Assembly (NCBI RefSeq): GCF_000590475.1 | Contig: NZ_CP007441.1 | Coordinates: 1,697,231 to 1,761,230, forward strand | Length of the DNA stretch: 64,000 bases | Reading direction: 5' to 3' | Origin: Stutzerimonas stutzeri | Lineage (GTDB): Bacteria > Pseudomonadota > Gammaproteobacteria > Pseudomonadales > Pseudomonadaceae | Shown: positions 8,137 to 17,855 of the stretch, in pieces | Layout: each line of letters starts with the position of its first letter | Position numbering within the stretch: position 1 is the stretch's first letter | The notes under the pieces: generated by a model | Told to the model about the DNA's origin: nothing | Database searches by the model: none | The model's input: only the letters and a program-made list of their open reading frames with translations | Program-made: the position numbers and the translations under genes

Positions 8137-9910
8137 TCAACTCAGCTGGGCGGAGATCCGCCGTCTCGCGTTGCATCATCGCAAGGCGTTGATCCTCGCC
8201 AATCTGGTGGCTGTGCTCGCTACCCTTTGCAGCGTGCCGATTCCGTTGCTGTTGCCGCTGCTGGTCGATGAGGTGCTGCTGGGGCAGGGCGATACGGCGC
8301 TGCAGATAATGGATAGGTTTCTGCCGACGGGCTGGCAGACGGCGATTGGCTATATCGGCCTGATGCTCTGCGCGACGCTGCTGCTGCGGGCGTCTGCGCT
8401 GATTTTCAACGTGCTGCAGGCGCGGCTGTTCGCGCGGCTGTCGAAGGACCTGGTCTACCGCATCCGCGTGCGGTTGATCGAGCGGCTCAAACGTATCGCG
8501 CTGAGCGAGTACGAAAGTCTGGGCGGCGGAACCGTCGCGGCGCACCTGGTCACTGATCTGGAGACCATCGACAAATTCATCGGCGAAACCCTCAGTCGGC
8601 TGCTGGTGGCACTGCTGTCGATAGCCGGCACGGCGGCGATCCTAGTCTGGATGCACTGGCAACTGGCGCTGCTGATCCTGCTGTTCAACCCGCTGGTGAT
8701 CTACGCCACGGTGCAATTGGGTAAACGCGTCAAGCACCTGAAGAAGCTGGAGAACGACAGCACCTCGCTGTTTACCCAGGCGCTCACCGAAACCCTGGAT
8801 GCCATCCAGGAAGTGCGCGCCGGTAATCGCCAGGGTTTCTTTCTCGGCCGGCTTGGGCTGCGCGCGCGTGAGGTGCGCGATTACGCCGTGGCCTCTCAAT
8901 GGAGGACCGACGCCTCCAACCGCGCCAGCGGGCTGCTGTTCCAGTTTGGCATCGACATCTTCCGCGCGGCGGCGATGCTCACCGTGTTGTTCTCCGACCT
9001 GTCGATCGGCCAGATGCTGGCGGTGTTCAGCTACCTCTGGTTCATGATCGGGCCGGTGGAACAGCTGCTCAATCTGCAATACGCGTTTTATGCCGCTGGC
9101 GGCGCGCTCAGCCGTATCAATCAATTGCTGGCGCGTGCCGACGAGCCACAGTATGTCGGCGGCAACGACCCATTCGCGGGAAGGGATACGGTGGATATCG
9201 AGGTTCGCGGGCTGCGATTCTCCTATCAGGACGAGCCCGTATTGGAAGGCTTGGACCTCTCGATAGCGGCGGGCGAAAAGGTTGCGATCGTTGGCGCCAG
9301 CGGTGGCGGCAAGAGCACCTTGGTGCAGTTGCTGTTGGGTCTGTATCAGCCGCAGGCAGGGCAGATTCGCTTCGCCGGAATCGATGTCGAGCAGATCGGC
9401 CTGGGTACGGTTCGCGACAATGTCGCGGTGGTGCTGCAGCACCCAGCGTTGTTCAACGACACGGTGCGCGCCAACCTGCTGATGGGGCGCGAACGGGACG
9501 ATCAGGCTTGTTGGCAGGCGCTGGAAATCGCGCAACTGGCCGAAACCATCCACCAATTACCGGCGGGGCTCGACAGCGTCGTCGGTCGTTCCGGGGTGCG
9601 CCTGTCAGGCGGCCAACGGCAACGGCTGGCGGTGGCGCGGATGGTGTTGGCTGAACCCAAGGTGGTGATTCTCGACGAAGCGACCTCCGCCTTGGATGCT
9701 GCCACCGAATATGCGCTGCATCAGGAGCTGAACCGGTTTCTGCAAGGGCGCACCACTTTGATCATCGCCCACCGTCTGTCTGCGGTGAAACAGGCCGACC
9801 GGGTCTTGGTATTCGATGGTGGGCGCATCGCCGAGCAGGGTGACCACCTTCAGCTAATCGCGGACGGCGGGCTCTACGCCCAGCTTTACGGTCATCTGCA
9901 GCAGCATTGA
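8129..9910 (+). CDS. ABC transporter, fused permease and ATPase (exporter type)
   Basis: A 593-residue half-transporter of the MsbA/LmrA-like class. About six membrane helices fill residues 20-310, with the family's long cytoplasmic helices. The nucleotide-binding domain has Walker A GASGGGKST near residue 392, signature LSGGQRQRLAVARM, Walker B VVILDEATSAL and the H-loop IIAHRLSAV. It should act as a homodimer in the inner membrane. The substrate cannot be read from the sequence. The ATG overlapping the upstream stop is chosen over an in-frame TTG upstream. Coupling to a DsbA-like protein is reminiscent of exporters of thiols or peptides, but that is only a guess. Confidence 0.88.
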   Translation: MPDQLSWAEIRRLALHHRKALILANLVAVLATLCSVPIPLLLPLLVDEVLLGQGDTALQIMDRFLPTGWQTAIGYIGLMLCATLLLRASALIFNVLQARLFARLSKDLVYRIRVRLIERLKRIALSEYESLGGGTVAAHLVTDLETIDKFIGETLSRLLVALLSIAGTAAILVWMHWQLALLILLFNPLVIYATVQLGKRVKHLKKLENDSTSLFTQALTETLDAIQEVRAGNRQGFFLGRLGLRAREVRDYAVASQWRTDASNRASGLLFQFGIDIFRAAAMLTVLFSDLSIGQMLAVFSYLWFMIGPVEQLLNLQYAFYAAGGALSRINQLLARADEPQYVGGNDPFAGRDTVDIEVRGLRFSYQDEPVLEGLDLSIAAGEKVAIVGASGGGKSTLVQLLLGLYQPQAGQIRFAGIDVEQIGLGTVRDNVAVVLQHPALFNDTVRANLLMGRERDDQACWQALEIAQLAETIHQLPAGLDSVVGRSGVRLSGGQRQRLAVARMVLAEPKVVILDEATSALDAATEYALHQELNRFLQGRTTLIIAHRLSAVKQADRVLVFDGGRIAEQGDHLQLIADGGLYAQLYGHLQQH

Positions 9911-10071
9911 GCCGTTGTCTCCAATCTGCTGATTGCTCTGCGCGAATTCTATGGTCAGGTCGCTGGCCATTGGCTATCGCGGCCTGATTAAATCGCGTTG
10001 TTTCCGCACTCAACTTTGCTCGGTCATGGCCGACTTCATGACGTGCGCTTATTTTTTCTAGGGAATCTCTG

Positions 10072-12021
10072 ATGCAGTCTGTCGATATATTCGCCAACCT
10101 TTCCGTGGGCAAAAAGCTGCTGCTCGGCTTTGCCATGGTGTTGTTGCTGACCCTGGGCGTCGCCGGTACCGGCTTTTTCGCCGTGGATTCGATTCTGGCC
10201 CGGTCCTCTCAGGCTAATCAGCTCGCCGCCATCAACGCCGCGATTCTCGCTGCACGCGGTCAGGAGCGAGATTACGCCCTGACTCACAGCGACGCGTCCG
10301 GTTCGGCGCTGCGTGCCACGCTCGGCCAGCTCAATCAGCGGCTGGATGAACTCTCCGCGATCTCCGGCACCGACGAGCAGGCGTTGCTGCAGCAGATTCG
10401 CAGCGATGCCGCAAAATACGCCCAGCAGTTCGACAACTATCGCGCGCTGATCGGCAAGGGCGTCGAGTTGCGTGGGCATATGGGCGATGCCGCGCAGAAG
10501 AGTCGTGAGGAGTTCGAATACATCGAGCTGGACATGTACGACGCGGTCCGCGTGTTGCGGCTGGAAGGTGACCATCTCAAGGGCAGCGATCCGCTGACGA
10601 TCGCCGAAGCCGCGTCCGGCCTGACCAAGCGCATTCTCGATCTGCGCACGTTCGAAAATATTTTCATCGGCAGCAACACTCAAGAGGCCGTAGACAGTTG
10701 GAACGAGGTCTATGGCGATGTGACCACCATCGGCAAAAGCCTTAAGACTTGGCTCAACGACGAACAGAAAGCGACGATGGACGGTGCGCTCGCTGCTCTC
10801 GCCAGCTATGAGCAGGCGTTTGCCGAATTTCGTCGCAACCGTTCGGAGCGGATCGCCCTGGAAGGCGCCATGGTCGCTCAGGCGCAACGTGTACTGGACA
10901 CCGCCGACCAGGCTCTGACGAATGCCAACGAAGCGATGCAGAATCAGCGCAGCAGTGCTTATTCGCTGCTTGCGGTGATCACCGCCCTGGCCGTAATTCT
11001 CGGGCTGGGAGCGGCTATCGCCATCTCCCGCATGATTGTCGTGCCGCTACGCTACACGGTGCAGCTGGCGCAGCGGGTTGCCGACGGCGATCTCACCCAA
11101 TCGGAGAAGGTCACACGCCGCGATGAGCTTGGGCAGTTGCAGCAAACCATGTACGCCATGACCGAAAGTCTGCGTACCCTGATCGGGCGCATCGGCGGCA
11201 GCGTAGGGCAAATCGCCGCGGCCGCCGAGCAGCTGTCGGCGGTCACCGCGCAAACCAGCGTCGGGGTGCAAAAGCAGCGAGAGGAGACGGATCAGGTCGC
11301 AACGGCGATGCATGAGATGGCCGCGACCGTGCAAGAGGTCGCGCAGAATGCCGAGCAGGCATCCTTGGCCGCACGTCAGGCTGATCAACAGGCCCGTCAG
11401 GGGGATCTGGTCGTCAAGGAAGCCATCACCCAGATCGACAGCCTGTCCGGTGAAGTGGAGAATTCCGCGCATGCCATCGAAGAGCTGAACACCGAGAGCG
11501 GGCACATCGGCAGTGTGCTCGAGGTGATTCGCGCGGTTGCCGAGCAGACCAACCTGCTGGCGCTTAACGCAGCGATCGAAGCCGCTCGCGCCGGTGAGCA
11601 GGGCCGTGGCTTTGCTGTGGTGGCTGACGAAGTTCGTGCGCTGGCACGTCGCACACATGATTCCACCGAGGAAATCGAAGGGCTGATCGGCAATCTGCAG
11701 CGGGTCGCACAGAAAGCCGTAGAGCAGATGCAGACCAGCCGTGAGCTGACCCAGCGTACCGTTGAGCTGGCCAGTGAAGCCGGCATCGCCCTCGGCCGTA
11801 TTACCGACTCGGTGTCCACCATCGAGCAGATGAACCAGCAGATCGCTGCGGCTTCCGAGGAGCAGAGTGCGGTAGCCGAAAACATTTCCGAAAGCGTAAC
11901 CCGGGTGCGCGACATTGGTGAGCAAAGCGCCAGCGGTAGCGAGCAGACCGCTGGTGCCAGCGCCGAGCTGGCGCGTCTGGGCACCGAGCTACAGGGATTG
12001 GTAGCGCGTTTCCGTACCTGA
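10072..12021 (+). CDS. Methyl-accepting chemotaxis protein with a long helical periplasmic sensor (HBM-like)
   Basis: A 649-residue chemoreceptor. TM1 spans about residues 14-38 and TM2 about 300-322. Between them lie about 260 residues, almost all helical ([15 protein letters not shown]), the size and look of a helical bimodular (HBM) sensor, which in Pseudomonas McpS binds TCA intermediates. A HAMP domain follows TM2 and the signalling hairpin carries the invariant tip [19 protein letters not shown]. No C-terminal CheR-binding pentapeptide is seen. HBM assignment is inference from length and helicity; the ligand is unknown. It stands alone, followed by a hairpin terminator. Confidence 0.88.
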   Translation: MQSVDIFANLSVGKKLLLGFAMVLLLTLGVAGTGFFAVDSILARSSQANQLAAINAAILAARGQERDYALTHSDASGSALRATLGQLNQRLDELSAISGTDEQALLQQIRSDAAKYAQQFDNYRALIGKGVELRGHMGDAAQKSREEFEYIELDMYDAVRVLRLEGDHLKGSDPLTIAEAASGLTKRILDLRTFENIFIGSNTQEAVDSWNEVYGDVTTIGKSLKTWLNDEQKATMDGALAALASYEQAFAEFRRNRSERIALEGAMVAQAQRVLDTADQALTNANEAMQNQRSSAYSLLAVITALAVILGLGAAIAISRMIVVPLRYTVQLAQRVADGDLTQSEKVTRRDELGQLQQTMYAMTESLRTLIGRIGGSVGQIAAAAEQLSAVTAQTSVGVQKQREETDQVATAMHEMAATVQEVAQNAEQASLAARQADQQARQGDLVVKEAITQIDSLSGEVENSAHAIEELNTESGHIGSVLEVIRAVAEQTNLLALNAAIEAARAGEQGRGFAVVADEVRALARRTHDSTEEIEGLIGNLQRVAQKAVEQMQTSRELTQRTVELASEAGIALGRITDSVSTIEQMNQQIAAASEEQSAVAENISESVTRVRDIGEQSASGSEQTAGASAELARLGTELQGLVARFRT

Positions 12022-12041
12022 AGCAGGTCGTCTTGTCGCAG

Positions 12042-12068
12042 CGAAGCCCCGATCTGATCGGGGCTTCG
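12042..12068 (+). terminator. Rho-independent-like terminator after the chemoreceptor
   Basis: An inverted repeat CGAAGCCCCGAT-CTG-ATCGGGGCTTCG forms a strong GC-rich stem 20 bases after the stop codon. The downstream tail is only weakly T-rich (TCGTTC). Confidence 0.7.
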
Positions 12069-12204
12069 TCGTTCATGGCGCTGAACTCCGTCGAGACTCC
12101 ACCTATCTAGAACAGGAACGCGGCGGTGGCCGCACGCTGTGGAGATGCTCGATGAAAGCCTCGTTATTCGTCGCTGTCCGTTCCGGCGCGGGAGCGATCA
12201 GTCC

Positions 12205-13521
12205 ATGAAAATAAATGCATGGGTCGCCGGAGAGTCTCGTCTGAAGCAGGCTATCACCGGGCCGGCGCTGTTTCTGTTCATCCTCGGCGACGTCTTGGGC
12301 GCTGGTGTCTACGCGCTGGTAGGCAAGATGGCCGGCGAAGCGGGAGGCGCGGTGTGGGTGCCGCTGCTGGTTGCCCTGGGTTTTGCGATGCTGACCGCGG
12401 CGTCCTACGCAGAGTTGGTCACCAAGTATCCAAAGGCGGGCGGCGCGGCGGTGTTCGCCGAGCGCGCATTCGGCAAGCCGCTGCTGTCCTTTCTCGTGGG
12501 TTTCTGCATGCTCGCGGCTGGGGTGACCAGCGCGGCCGGGTTGTCCCTGGCGTTTGCTGGCGATTATCTAGGCGCCTTCGTCGATACCCCGGCGGTGCCC
12601 ACCGCACTGGTGTTCCTGGCCATCGTCGCGTTGCTCAACGCGCGTGGCATCAAGGAGTCGCTCGGCGCCAACGCGGTGATGACCGTCATCGAGGTATCGG
12701 GGCTGCTGTTCGTGGTGGTGTTGGCCGCGCGCTTTCTTTTGAGCGGGCAAGGCGAGCCGTCGCGAGTGCTGGAGTTCACGCCAGGCGTCTCGCCTGCCAT
12801 TGCCGTGTTGGGTGCGGCGCTGATCGCGTTCTACTCGTTTGTCGGCTTCGAGGTATCTGCCAATGTCGCCGAAGAGGTCAAGGATGTTCGGCGCAACTAC
12901 CCCCGCGCTTTGTTCGGCGCGCTGCTGGCGGCCGGGTTGGTCTACATGGGCGTCGGCATGGCCGCGACGGCGGTGCTTTCCCCTGCGACCCTGGCCAATT
13001 CAACAGCGCCCTTGCTGGACGTCGTACGCGCCACCGGTTATGCCGTGCCGGACGGGCTCTTCGCGGCCGTGGCGCTGGTGGCCGTTGCCAATGGCGCGCT
13101 GTTGACCATGATCATGTCCAGCCGACTGGCCTATGGCATGGCCGATGAAGGGTTGCTGCCGTCCATACTGACCCGCGTGCTGCCAGAGCGGCGTACACCT
13201 TGGCTGGCGATCGTGATTACAACCCTGTTGGCCATGATCCTCACGGTGACCGGCACGCTGACAGCGCTTGCCGAAACCGTCGTGCTGTTGCTGCTGTTCG
13301 TCTTCATGAGCACCAATGTCGCGGTGCTGGTGCTGCGCAAAGACAAGATCGCCGAGCCGCATTTCCGCACCCCGACCGTCTTGCCCCTGTTGGCGATCCT
13401 TTCCTGTCTGTTGCTGTTATCCCAGCAGAGTGCGGGCACTTGGCTGCGTGCCGGGCTGTTGATGACACTTGGTGCTTTGCTCTACGGGGTTGGCCGCTGG
13501 CAGAAGGGGCGCCGACGCTAG
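12205..13521 (+). CDS. APC-family amino-acid permease
   Basis: A 438-residue inner-membrane transporter of the amino acid-polyamine-organocation superfamily with about 12 predicted helices. TM1 contains GDVLGAGVYALVG, matching the family's unwound glycine-rich substrate loop (consensus GxGxY), and EVSANVAEEVKDVRRNYPRAL after TM6 is the typical APC loop. No soluble domain is attached. The chosen ATG begins MKINAWVAGES and has GGAG ten bases upstream; an upstream in-frame GTG/TTG region is not membrane-protein-like. Substrate not determinable. Its stop codon abuts that of the convergent DUF457 gene with no base between. Confidence 0.85.
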   Translation: MKINAWVAGESRLKQAITGPALFLFILGDVLGAGVYALVGKMAGEAGGAVWVPLLVALGFAMLTAASYAELVTKYPKAGGAAVFAERAFGKPLLSFLVGFCMLAAGVTSAAGLSLAFAGDYLGAFVDTPAVPTALVFLAIVALLNARGIKESLGANAVMTVIEVSGLLFVVVLAARFLLSGQGEPSRVLEFTPGVSPAIAVLGAALIAFYSFVGFEVSANVAEEVKDVRRNYPRALFGALLAAGLVYMGVGMAATAVLSPATLANSTAPLLDVVRATGYAVPDGLFAAVALVAVANGALLTMIMSSRLAYGMADEGLLPSILTRVLPERRTPWLAIVITTLLAMILTVTGTLTALAETVVLLLLFVFMSTNVAVLVLRKDKIAEPHFRTPTVLPLLAILSCLLLLSQQSAGTWLRAGLLMTLGALLYGVGRWQKGRRR

Positions 13522-14562
13522 TCAGCGCCGGTTCAGTTCGGCGGCCCACTCGGCCAGTGGCAGGGCGGGTTGCTGCTGCCATACGCGCCGCCAGATCAGC
13601 TTGAGTCGGTCCATATCGCCGCGCTCGGCGGGCAACCGTTCAACAAAGGGGATCAACTGCCAGCCTTCGCCGCTGCGCTCGGCGAGGGCGAAGCGGAAGG
13701 GGTGGAAACCGGTCATGCCGAGTCGTAGATCGGTCACCAGCAACTGACCGTCGATCTCGTCATAACGCAGCACGCCGCCGGTGAACCACTGCAGCCGAGT
13801 ATGTTGCGGCGACTCGCGCAGGATGTCGGCGAGCCGCTCGCCACGCGCGATGCGCACCAGTTCGGGCGGCTGGTCATCGAACCAGCTCACCAGCGCTTCG
13901 TAGTAGTCGTCACCCTGGAGAATGATTACGCGCCACAGCAGGCTGTTGAACGGGGTTGGCGTGCTGAATAGTTGGTTCGCCTGGAGACCTTGACTGGCGA
14001 TCGCCGTTTCCACGCGCTGCTCGGCCATCTGCTTGCCGGCCAGCGTGAAGCCCAGATACAGCGACGTCACGACCAAGGCCACGACGGGCACGCGAGGGCT
14101 GCGGCCTTCCAAGCCGACGATCGCTCCGGCCAGCACCGCCAGCAGCAGGGGCACGCTGTATATCGGATCGATGATGAACACGCTGGACCAGGCCACCGGA
14201 GGCGTGGTCAACGGCCAGAACAATTGGGTGCCGTAACTGGTGAAGGCGTCGAGCAGCACATGGGTCACCAGCACCAGCCAGACCGTCATGAACAGGCGTA
14301 TGCCGCTGTAGCCCGGATCGGGTCGTATTCGGCGGGCGAGCCAGGTCAATGCGACGGCGAGCATGCTGAGGACGAACAGCGAATGGCTGAAGCCCCGGTG
14401 ATAGGTCATGTCGGCGATGGCATCACCGTAGTCAATCACTACGTCCAAATCGGGCAGCGTGCCCAGTACTGCGCCGTAAAGCAGCGCCTTGCGGCCCTGC
14501 CAACGGCCAAGCAACGACGCTTGAACGGTAGCGCCGAGCAGGGCCTGGGTAATCGAGTCCAT
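13522..14562 (-). CDS. Metal-dependent hydrolase-like membrane protein (DUF457/YdjM family)
   Basis: A 346-residue protein. The N-terminal half is the DUF457 domain: [20 protein letters not shown] and [13 protein letters not shown] give the conserved Asp and His residues that led to the metal-dependent hydrolase name, set among four or five membrane helices. The C-terminal 150 residues are soluble and unassigned. No activity has been firmly shown for the family. An ATG four codons upstream exists, but the chosen one has GGAA six bases ahead and begins at the conserved [11 protein letters not shown]. It is divergent from arfB. Confidence 0.8.
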   Translation of the reverse strand: MDSITQALLGATVQASLLGRWQGRKALLYGAVLGTLPDLDVVIDYGDAIADMTYHRGFSHSLFVLSMLAVALTWLARRIRPDPGYSGIRLFMTVWLVLVTHVLLDAFTSYGTQLFWPLTTPPVAWSSVFIIDPIYSVPLLLAVLAGAIVGLEGRSPRVPVVALVVTSLYLGFTLAGKQMAEQRVETAIASQGLQANQLFSTPTPFNSLLWRVIILQGDDYYEALVSWFDDQPPELVRIARGERLADILRESPQHTRLQWFTGGVLRYDEIDGQLLVTDLRLGMTGFHPFRFALAERSGEGWQLIPFVERLPAERGDMDRLKLIWRRVWQQQPALPLAEWAAELNRR

Positions 14563-14697
14563 GCGGGTTTCCATCAGGTGCGAGCAGGCTACAGTAGCCG
14601 AACCGACTCACCTGTGGCGGCTCCAAATCATATAAAAACGTGTCCGCACGGCTTGCCTGATGGACAATACCTGCCCACCTCAACCTGCGACGGACCG

Positions 14698-15111
14698 ATG
14701 CTCGAGATATCCAATAGCGTGCAGCTAGCCGACAGCGAGATCGAGCTGACTGCCATCCGCGCCCAGGGCGCTGGTGGGCAGAACGTCAACAAGGTTTCCA
14801 GCGCGCTGCATCTTCGCTTCGATATCAAAGCCTCCTCGTTGCCGGATTTCTACAAGGAACGCCTGCTGGCGTTGCGTGACAGCCGGATCACTGGCGACGG
14901 CGTCATCGTCATCAAGGCGCAGCAGTACCGCACCCAGGAGCAGAATCGCGCCGACGCCCTGGAGCGTCTGGCGGAATTGATCCGCAGTGTGGCGAAAGTC
15001 GAAAAGGCGCGGCGCCCGACGCGGCCGACGCTGGGCTCGAAAAAGCGCCGCCTGGAAGGCAAAAGCAAGCGCGGCGCGATCAAGGCCGGCCGCGGCAAGG
15101 TGGATTTCTAA
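14698..15111 (+). CDS. arfB: ArfB (YaeJ), peptidyl-tRNA hydrolase that rescues stalled ribosomes
   Basis: A 137-residue release-factor-like protein. The catalytic GGQ lies at residues 26-28 in the context [20 protein letters not shown]. The basic C-terminal tail ([21 protein letters not shown]) is the segment that enters the empty mRNA channel in ArfB. It hydrolyses peptidyl-tRNA on ribosomes stalled without a stop codon. The start ATG is preceded by ACGGACCG, a weak ribosome site. A much longer in-frame extension upstream is antisense to the DUF457 gene and is rejected. Confidence 0.93.
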   Translation: MLEISNSVQLADSEIELTAIRAQGAGGQNVNKVSSALHLRFDIKASSLPDFYKERLLALRDSRITGDGVIVIKAQQYRTQEQNRADALERLAELIRSVAKVEKARRPTRPTLGSKKRRLEGKSKRGAIKAGRGKVDF

Positions 15112-15220
15112 AAGGGGCCGGCATTGCGGGCAGGCGCGGTGTATGGGTACCTGCGGTTTGCTGGGATGGCGGCCTGGCGCTAACCGTCCGGGTATCGGTT
15201 GGCGCAGGCCTCGCCGCCAT

Positions 15221-16531
15221 TCAATGGGTGCCGGTGCGTGGCTCGATGATGGTTTCCTCGGGCTGGTCGTAGTCGATGTCCGACTCGGTGGCTGCGGTCT
15301 CGGTGGTATCGCCCTCCGGCGTGTCCGGCATCAACTCCAGCACCGTGTGGCTGGTACGCAGCATCGGTGTGAAGTGACCGTGCGGCTCGGTCACCAGGTC
15401 GAATACCCGGCGTGACCGGAAGTAGGAATAGATGGCCAGGAAGGCCAGGGTCACGGCGAAGAACACCGGCAACGCCTTGGGCCCGAAAAAACTCATCAGG
15501 CCACCGGCGATCACCGGACCAAAGGCAGCCCCGAAGCCATTGGCTAGCAGCAGGCCGCTGGAGCCGGAGAGGATTTCATCCGGGTGCAGTTGGTCGACCA
15601 TCTGCGCCACGGCGATGGAATAAATCGAAAAGGCCAGACCGCCCCATAGAAACATCATCCCCAACAGTAACGATCCGGATGTGAGCGGGGTAATCAGACC
15701 GCCAATGACCGCGGCGATCGCCACGACCCAGAGCATCACCAGGCGGCGATCATGCTTGTCGGAAAACAACCCGATCGGCCATTGCAGAACGGCCCCGCCG
15801 AGGATGGTGATGCTCATCAACAGGCCCACCCCGGCCGCGTCGAAGCCACTCTGCGAGGCATATACCGGCGCTAGGCCCCAAAACCCGCCCAGGGTCAGGC
15901 CCGAAACGCCGGCGGCCATCAAGGGCAGCGGGGCGATACGTGCCAGCTGCAGCAGGTCGGTGGCCGGCATGTCGGGTTGTGCCGGTTGCGTCTGGCGGGT
16001 CAGGGTGATCGGCATCAACGCAGCGCAGATGAGGATGGCTGCCAGCGCGAACAGGGTGAAGTTCATCGGGCTGTCGAAACTCAATAGCTGCTGAGCGGCG
16101 GCTAGCGAGCCGAGGTTGACCGCCATGTAAATGGCGAACACCTGGCCGCGCTTTTCACCGCTGACCTGGGCGTTGAGCCAGCTCTCGATGACCATGTACA
16201 GCGTGACCAGGGCGACGCCGTAGAGCAGGCGCAGCACCAGCCACACCCAGGGGTTGACGATCAGTACGTGCAGCAGCACGGCAACCGAGGCCAGGGCTGC
16301 GTAGAAGGCGAAGGTGCGAATGTGGCCGACCCGGCGGATCAGCGACGGTGCGAGCCAGGTGCCGACGAGGAAACCGGCGAAATACCCCGACATCAGCAAA
16401 CCAATCATTCCAGTGGAATAGCCCTCGGCAATGCCGCGCAGCGTCAACAGCGTGTTCAGCAGTCCGTGGCCGAGCAGTAGTAATGCAACGCCGCCCAGCA
16501 GCGAGCCGATGGGGGCAAGTAAGGACGTCAT
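15221..16531 (-). CDS. MFS transporter (YcaD-like)
   Basis: A 436-residue major facilitator with 12 predicted helices and a cytoplasmic C-terminal tail of about 60 residues rich in Asp, Glu and Thr. The TM2-TM3 loop has GTWLAPSLIRRVGH, the MFS motif-A position, and the TM8-9 loop GLFSDKHDRRLVM repeats it. Whole-protein look (VIESWLNAQVSGEKRGQVFAIYM) matches the YcaD branch of uncharacterised transporters. The ATG is preferred over a TTG three codons upstream. Substrate unknown. Confidence 0.85.
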   Translation of the reverse strand: MTSLLAPIGSLLGGVALLLLGHGLLNTLLTLRGIAEGYSTGMIGLLMSGYFAGFLVGTWLAPSLIRRVGHIRTFAFYAALASVAVLLHVLIVNPWVWLVLRLLYGVALVTLYMVIESWLNAQVSGEKRGQVFAIYMAVNLGSLAAAQQLLSFDSPMNFTLFALAAILICAALMPITLTRQTQPAQPDMPATDLLQLARIAPLPLMAAGVSGLTLGGFWGLAPVYASQSGFDAAGVGLLMSITILGGAVLQWPIGLFSDKHDRRLVMLWVVAIAAVIGGLITPLTSGSLLLGMMFLWGGLAFSIYSIAVAQMVDQLHPDEILSGSSGLLLANGFGAAFGPVIAGGLMSFFGPKALPVFFAVTLAFLAIYSYFRSRRVFDLVTEPHGHFTPMLRTSHTVLELMPDTPEGDTTETAATESDIDYDQPEETIIEPRTGTH

Positions 16532-16840
16532 GGCAAACAACCCTAAGCTAGTAAATCCGTGGTGGTAGGCAGCCCGACCAGGGGCGGCATGCCGTTATAA
16601 CCGTTAAGTTCCTGAAATACCTCGTTAATCCATCGTTGATGGTCTCAAGGCATGCAGCTTGGGCAGCGCTTTTGCCCGAGGATTCAAAACGAAGCGCATT
16701 TCCAGCGAAGCGCTCAGCCATTGCTTTGCCCCCTGTATCACGTCCAGCGTGTACCTTCGCGATCCAGGCGCCCGCTGTGTGCAATTGCGCCTGGAGGCAA
16801 GTCCAGGCCAGCGTTCATGCTTCAAGCTTGGCTCAAACTT
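16532..16840. other. Non-coding gap between the MFS gene and the itaconate LysR gene
   Basis: About 310 bases with no convincing gene. The part next to the MFS start should hold its promoter; TTAACGGTTATAACGG there, read on the minus strand, contains a possible palindromic AACGGTTATAACGG/CCGTTATAACCGTT site. The rest holds imperfect repeats built on CTTCAAGCTT, a pattern often met in intergenic DNA of this group. Short open frames here have no protein-like composition. Confidence 0.45.
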
Positions 16841-17731
16841 TCAGTTTTGTCCCGGCCGAAGCGTTGCGATAAGCGCCCGGACACTGCCCGGCAGGGCGTC
16901 GAGCTCGCGGACCAGAATGCTGCGTTCACGGATCGCCCACGGCTCGTCGAGCTCGATCAGCGCCAGCTGCATGGTGCGGCTGTGCCGGCGTGCGGCCGAC
17001 TCCGGGATGATCCCGATGCCGACACCCGCTTCGATCATCCGGCACACGGCCTCGAAACTCGATAGTTGGATCCGCAGCGAAAGGGTGCCGCCGAGTTTCT
17101 CCACCTGATCGCGAAGAAACGTCAATAACGTGCTGCCCTCATGCAACCCAATATGCTGGTAGTCCAGGGTCTGGCGCAGCGTAACCCGTTTTTCCGCTGC
17201 CAGCGGATGTCCAAGCGGAACCGCCAGGAGCAGACGGTCGGTGCTGAAATGCAGGATCTGCAAACCCTCGGCCTGGACCGGTCCGGCGATGATTCCCATG
17301 TCCGTGCTGCCATCGAGCACGCCGCGCACGATGTCACGGCTCAGGCGCTCTTGCAGGTCCACGGTGACCCCGGGACGCTGCGCGAGAAAGCCTGCCAGTA
17401 TTTCGGGCAGAAACTCGGTCACCGCCGTAGTGTTGGCGAAAATGCGGATATGCCCGGTCGAGTCAGTGCTGTATTCGGTGAATTCGCTTTTGAGGTAATC
17501 GACCTGGCGCATGATCAGCCGTGCATGCTGAAGCAGCTTATGTCCGGCCGGCGTCAGCTCGACACCCCGGCTGTCACGGTAGAGCAGACGGCTCTCCAGT
17601 TGCCCCTCCAGCGCTTTGATGCGCGTGCTCGCCGCCGCAGGGGATAGATGCGCACGGCGAGCCCCTTGGGTCAGGCTGGGCGATTCAGCGATATGGATGA
17701 ATAGGCGAAGATCGGCCAGATCGAAGTGCAT
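16841..17731 (-). CDS. LysR-type regulator of the itaconate operon
   Basis: A 296-residue LysR regulator: winged helix-turn-helix in residues 1-60 (LTQGARRAHLSPAAASTRIKALE), linker, and periplasmic-binding-protein-like effector domain. It is divergent from the itaconyl-CoA hydratase gene, the same position as PA0877 (RipR/ItcR) in P. aeruginosa, whose homologues respond to itaconate or itaconyl-CoA. A 124-base divergent promoter lies between them. The role is inferred from position; the family call is certain. Confidence 0.88.
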   Translation of the reverse strand: MHFDLADLRLFIHIAESPSLTQGARRAHLSPAAASTRIKALEGQLESRLLYRDSRGVELTPAGHKLLQHARLIMRQVDYLKSEFTEYSTDSTGHIRIFANTTAVTEFLPEILAGFLAQRPGVTVDLQERLSRDIVRGVLDGSTDMGIIAGPVQAEGLQILHFSTDRLLLAVPLGHPLAAEKRVTLRQTLDYQHIGLHEGSTLLTFLRDQVEKLGGTLSLRIQLSSFEAVCRMIEAGVGIGIIPESAARRHSRTMQLALIELDEPWAIRERSILVRELDALPGSVRALIATLRPGQN

Positions 17732-17790
17732 ATCAGGCGCTCGGAAGAAGAGAATCGGCGTTCAGCATAGCCGAACGCCGGTATAGGTAA

Positions 17791-17823
17791 ATGCAAATTC
17801 TCGGAACGCGGTTCGCGTTGCAT
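17791..17823. promoter_or_regulatory. Candidate LysR operator in the divergent itaconate promoter
   Basis: ATGCAA and TTGCAT form an interrupted inverted repeat 33 bases across, and inside it lies GAAC-GCG-GTTC, a second dyad. LysR proteins typically bind interrupted dyads of this size between the divergent genes. That this is the site used is inference. Confidence 0.4.
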
Positions 17824-17855
17824 GCTACGGCAAACCAAGACAGCCGGAGCTTGAG

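Noticed and set aside
13972..14697. Long upstream extension of arfB
   Set aside because: It lies antisense to the DUF457 gene with His/Gln/Arg-rich composition typical of a high-GC shadow; ArfB proteins start at the chosen ATG.
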